Positions 60,210 to 64,000 of a DNA stretch of 64,000 nucleotides are shown here, piece by piece; the stretch's first letter is position 1; each line of letters begins with the position of its first letter. Under the pieces are notes generated by a model. It was not told the DNA's origin. It made no database searches and saw only the letters and a program-made list of their open reading frames with translations. Source of the stretch: Gordionus sp. m RMFG-2023 (lineage: Eukaryota; Nematomorpha; Gordioida; Chordodea; Parachordodidae); the NCBI RefSeq assembly GCF_954871325.1, contig NC_088775.1, positions 30,357,561 through 30,421,560 of the forward strand, read 5' to 3'. Position numbers and translations under genes: made by a program.

Positions 60210-62700
60210 ATAATTTTTTAGGTAATAGTGACAAATGTCATAATCGTTATTTTTAAACTTTTTTGAGTTTTTTTAAAGTAAATGGGTAAAAATATGTTTT
60301 GTAAACATGTTAAATTGATATTTCAGTGAAAGTGTACTATGGAAAAGTGACAATTGTCATAATCGTTATTTTTGAACTTTTTTGAGTTTTTTTAAAGTAA
60401 ATGGGTAAAAATATGTTTTGTAAACATGTTAAATTGATATTTCAGGGAAAGTGTACTATGGAAAAGTGACAATTGTCATAATCGTTATTTTTGAACTTTT
60501 TTGAGTTTTTTTAAAGTAAATGGGTAAAAATATTTTTTGTAAACATGTTAAATTAATATTTCAGTGAAAGTGTACTATGGAAAAGTGTTAATTGTCATAA
60601 TCGTTATTTTTGAACTTTTTTGAGATTTTTTAAAAATATGTTTTGTAAACATGTTAAATTAATATCTCAGTGAAAGTGTACTATGGAAAAGTAACAATTG
60701 TCATAATCGTAAATGGGTAAAAATATGTTTTGTAAACATATTAAATTAATATTTCAGTGAAAGTGTACTATGGAAAAGTGACAATTGTCATAATCGTTAT
60801 TTTTGAACTTTTTTGAGTTTTTTTAAAGTAAATGGGTAAAAATATGTTTTGTAAACATGTTAAATTAATATTTCAGTGAAAGTGTACTATGGAAAACTGA
60901 CAATTGTCATAATCGTTATTTTTGAACTTTTTAAAGTTTTTTTTAAAGTAAATGGGTAAAAATATGTTTGGTAAACATGTTAAATTAATATTTCAGTGAA
61001 AGTGTACTATGGAAAAGTGACAACTATTATAATCGTTATTTTTAAACTTTTTTAGTTTTTTTAGTTTTTTTAAAGAAAATGGGTAAAAATATGTTTTGTA
61101 AACATGTTAAATTAAAATTTCAGTGAAAGTGTACTATGGAAAAGTGACAATTGTCCGTTATTTTTGAACTTTTTTTAGATTTTTTAAAGTAAATGGGTAA
61201 AAATATGTTTTGTAAACATGTTAAATTAATATTTCAGTGAAAGTGTACTATGGAAAAGTGACAATTATCATAATCATTATTTTTAAACTTTTTTTAGATT
61301 TTTTAAAGTAAATGGGTAAAAATATGTTTTTTAACATGTTAAATTAATATTTCAGTGAAAGTGCACTATGGAAAAGTGACAATTGTCATAATCGTTATTT
61401 TTGAACTTTTTTTAGATTTTTTAAAGTAAATGGGTAAAAATATGTTTTGTAAACATGTTAAATTAATATTTCAGTTAAAGTGCACTATGGAAAAGTGACA
61501 ATTGTCATAATCGTTATTTTTGAATTTTTTTTAGATTTTTTAAAGTAAATGGGTAAAAATATGTTTTGTAAACATATTAAATTAATATTCAGTGAAAGTG
61601 TATTATGGAAAAGTGACAATTGTCATAATCGTTATTTTTAAACTTTTTTGAGTTTTTTTAAAGTGTAAACATCTTAAATTAATATTTCAGTGAAAGTGTA
61701 CTATGAAAAAGTGACAATTGTCATAATCGTTATTTTTGAACTTTTTTGAGTTTTTTTAAAGTAAATGCGTAAAAATATGTTTTGTAAACATATTAAATTA
61801 ATATTTCAGTGAAAGTGTACTATGGAAAAGTGATAATTGTCATAATCGTTATTTTTAAACTTTTTTTAGATTTTTTAAAGTAAATGGGTAAAAATATGTT
61901 TTGTAAACATGTAAAATTAATATTTCAGTTAAACTGTACTATGGAAAAGTGACAATCGTCATAATCGTTATTTTTTAACTTTTTTTAGATTTGGTAAAAA
62001 TATGTTTTGTAAACATGTTAAATTAATATCTCAGTGAAAGTGTACTATGGAAAAGTGACAATTGTCATAATCGTAAATGGGTAAAAATATGTTTTGTAAA
62101 CATATTAAATTAATATTTCAGTGAAAGTGTACTATGGAAAAGTGACAATTGTCATAATCGTTATTTTTAAACTTTTTTTAGATTTTTTAAAGTAAATTGG
62201 TAAAAATATGTTTTGTAAACATATTAAATTAATATTTCAGTGAAAATGTAATATGGAAAAGTGACAATTGCCATAATCGTTATTTTTGAACTTTTTGAGT
62301 TTTTTTAAAGTAAATGGGTAAAAATATGTTTTGTAAACATGTTAAATTAATATTTCAGTGAAAGTGTACTATGGAAAAGTCACAATTGTCATAAACGTTA
62401 TTTTTGAACTTTTTTTTAAATTTTTTATAGTAAATGGGTAAAAATATGTTTTGTAAACATATTAAATTAATATTTCAGTGAAAGTGTACTATGGAAAAGT
62501 CACAATTGTCATAATCGTTATTTTTAAACTTTTTTTAGATTTGGTAAAAATATGTTTTGTAAACATGTTAAATTAATATTTCAGTGAAAGTATATATGGA
62601 AAAGTGACAATTGTCATAATCGTTATTTTTGAACTTTTTTATGTTTTTTAAAGTAAATGGGTAAAAATATGTTTTGTAAACATATTAAATTAAAATTTCA
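60210..62700. repeat. 119-bp minisatellite, about 21 units
   Basis: Units contain AAATGGGTAAAAATATGTTT, GTAAACATGTTAAATTAATA, CAGTGAAAGTGTACTATGG and the 12-bp palindrome TGACAATTGTCA. Clean units, for example near 60281, 60400 and 60519, are 119 bp apart. Several units are shortened by loss of the T-rich part (near 60626, 61660, 61990 and 62540). Divergence is a few percent between units. Confidence 0.96.
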
Positions 62701-63100
62701 GTTTAGATATGTTTTATATTTTTAAGTCACTAACAGTAATATCAACAATAAAATTCCTAATTTCTCTTTTATTTATATATTCAAAATTAATGATGAGATA
62801 TTTTCCTGCAAATCGTCATTCCTTGATTTGATTAAATTCAAGATTTTATTAATAAAACATTTACCACTTCAAATGATAATAAATTCCACTATTATGATTA
62901 AAATTTAATCTTCATAACATCCGGAAATGTTTTTTTTAATAAAATTTATAATAGTAGGCCAATATAAGATTAAAATAATTGTAAGATTAATTTATTTTTT
63001 CCTAAAATCTTAGCTACGAAATATATTTAAATATAGAATCCTGCATCGGTTATTTGTATATCAACTAACTATAATATCTTTGACTTATTTATTTCAATTC
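62701..63100. other. AT-rich spacer, nothing recognised
   Basis: No open frame or repeat is supported between the minisatellite and the inverted-repeat element. Confidence 0.5.
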
Positions 63101-63105
63101 TGTGA

Positions 63106-64000
63106 GTAAATACATTTTAAATATTTATTCACTTTAGTGAATGATCTGAAATTACAAGTTAGAGCTACTATTGAAATTTAAATCTATCAAAGTATTAGAA
63201 AAGAATCAACGTCAGACAATAAATTTGTAGTTTGTCATTGCAAGCAAAATTGCACAACCAATAGATGCAAATGGAAGGCATCTAAAATGTCTTGCAACTC
63301 ACATTGTCATGCTACAAATAATAAATGTCAAAATAAATGATAAAAATGAGTTGTAAATATTGTTTTTTCTATTGTGAAGATACAAAATCTTACGAGATCT
63401 TATAGGGAAGGCTTGCTACCAGATTTCCGTTAATAATATATTGTAAAAATATATTTTAATAATATTAAGAAGCATATAAATATGATGGGGGTGGAGGGGG
63501 GGAATTCCCACCCATTTTACCAAATGTGTCTGATTTGGTAAATTTTATTTAAAATAATAAAGAATTAACCCCTATCAAATAACTAAAAGTGCGTATATGA
63601 TGTAACAAAAATATAAAAAAATGAATTAATGACCTTATAAAATTTGTGAGAAATATTTTACAAAAAGATTATACACCCGAAGAAAATTTAAAACATAAAT
63701 TGGCCAACGGCCTTCTCAAAGAGAGAGCCTAGCATAATTCAATAAAATATAGTAAAAAAAATTATCTAAAGGCCTTCATTTTTCGAAAAAAACTTAGAAT
63801 GTTTGGTGTATAATCTTAGTAATTGTTTAAAACAAATATAAATATGAGGGCTAACTTTGAAAATGCTAAAATTAATTTCGTAATTATATTCATTTTCGAA
63901 AAGCTATTTAATACTTTGATAGGTTTAAATTTCAATAGTAGGTCTAACTTGTAATTTCAGATCATTCACTAAAGTGAATAAATATTTAAAATGTATTTAC
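63106..64000. mobile_element. Inverted-repeat DNA element reaching the window edge
   Basis: 63106-63198 and 63907-64000 are reverse complements over about 93 bp with roughly two mismatches, beginning GTAAATACATTTTAAATA. Each arm holds the palindrome ATTCACTTTAGTGAAT. The right arm ends at the window edge, so the true end and target duplication cannot be seen. The interior, about 700 bp, contains a cysteine-rich C-terminal transposase fragment and otherwise AT-rich sequence, so it looks like an internally deleted DNA transposon. Confidence 0.7.
63200..63340 (+). pseudogene. Cysteine-rich C-terminal fragment of a transposase/integrase
   Basis: The frame reads KFVVCHCKQNCTTNRCKW, then KASKMSCNSHCHATNNKC, then QNK and stop at 63338-63340. 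The C-x-C-x4-C-x4-C...C-x3-C-H-x5-C spacing matches the cysteine-rich tail found at the C-terminus of some invertebrate DDE transposases and integrases (Ginger/KRBA2-like, as I recall them). The catalytic part is absent. One usual cysteine position reads Trp (RCKWK). It lies just inside the left inverted repeat. Confidence 0.55.

Noticed and set aside
1-64000. Host protein-coding gene, or a new defence or metabolic gene cluster
   Set aside because: Every coding signal with a recognisable domain belongs to a mobile element. The remaining frames are short, low-complexity or unassigned.

Overview
This is AT-rich eukaryotic nuclear DNA made almost entirely of transposable elements and tandem repeats. 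I find no convincing host gene, tRNA or rRNA. The element mix (spliced hAT genes with 50-90 bp introns, Helitrons, Ty3/gypsy elements, a MULE-like element with long terminal inverted repeats, a LINE) suggests an invertebrate animal. The species cannot be told from this window.

Layout. Positions 1-3.8 kb hold a 594-bp satellite. A 1.63-kb segment at 4.4-7.7 kb is duplicated in tandem around a perfect hairpin. A 41-bp minisatellite of about 85-90 copies fills 9.1-12.8 kb. Between 13.5 and 17.4 kb lie relics: a hAT end, an OTU-type protease fragment and an old LTR-element gag. A MULE-like element (17404-21589, 9-bp target duplication) is split by a hAT element (17413-19023, 8-bp target duplication). 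A decayed Ty3/gypsy element on the minus strand covers 22692-27336.

A short non-autonomous Helitron (27516-33102) holds a 344-bp hAT MITE (27859-28202) and a younger Ty3/gypsy element (28731-32975). Next comes a foldback-like inverted-repeat element whose arms are 146-bp tandem repeats (about 33181-52890). Its left arm was hit twice: by a nested pair of related hAT elements (34182-40879, the inner one carrying a nearly intact four-exon transposase) and by an 11-kb Helitron (41231-52243, minus strand) with Rep-helicase remains, a nested LINE and other repeats. The intact right arm preserves the empty Helitron target site, so the order of events can be read directly.

The last part holds more 146-bp repeats, a 301-bp triplicated repeat, a ZMYM-type hAT element (55460-59018, exact 8-bp target duplication), an unassigned open frame, a 119-bp minisatellite (60.2-62.7 kb) and an inverted-repeat element running to the window edge with a cysteine-rich transposase tail.

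The genes do not form a pathway. The window is a stratified record of insertions into insertions. The strongest evidence is structural: matched termini, target duplications and one empty site. I saw no new defence or metabolic system. The most unusual items are the foldback element with tandem-repeat arms, the two Helitrons sharing termini, and repeat units with promoter-like or palindromic content.
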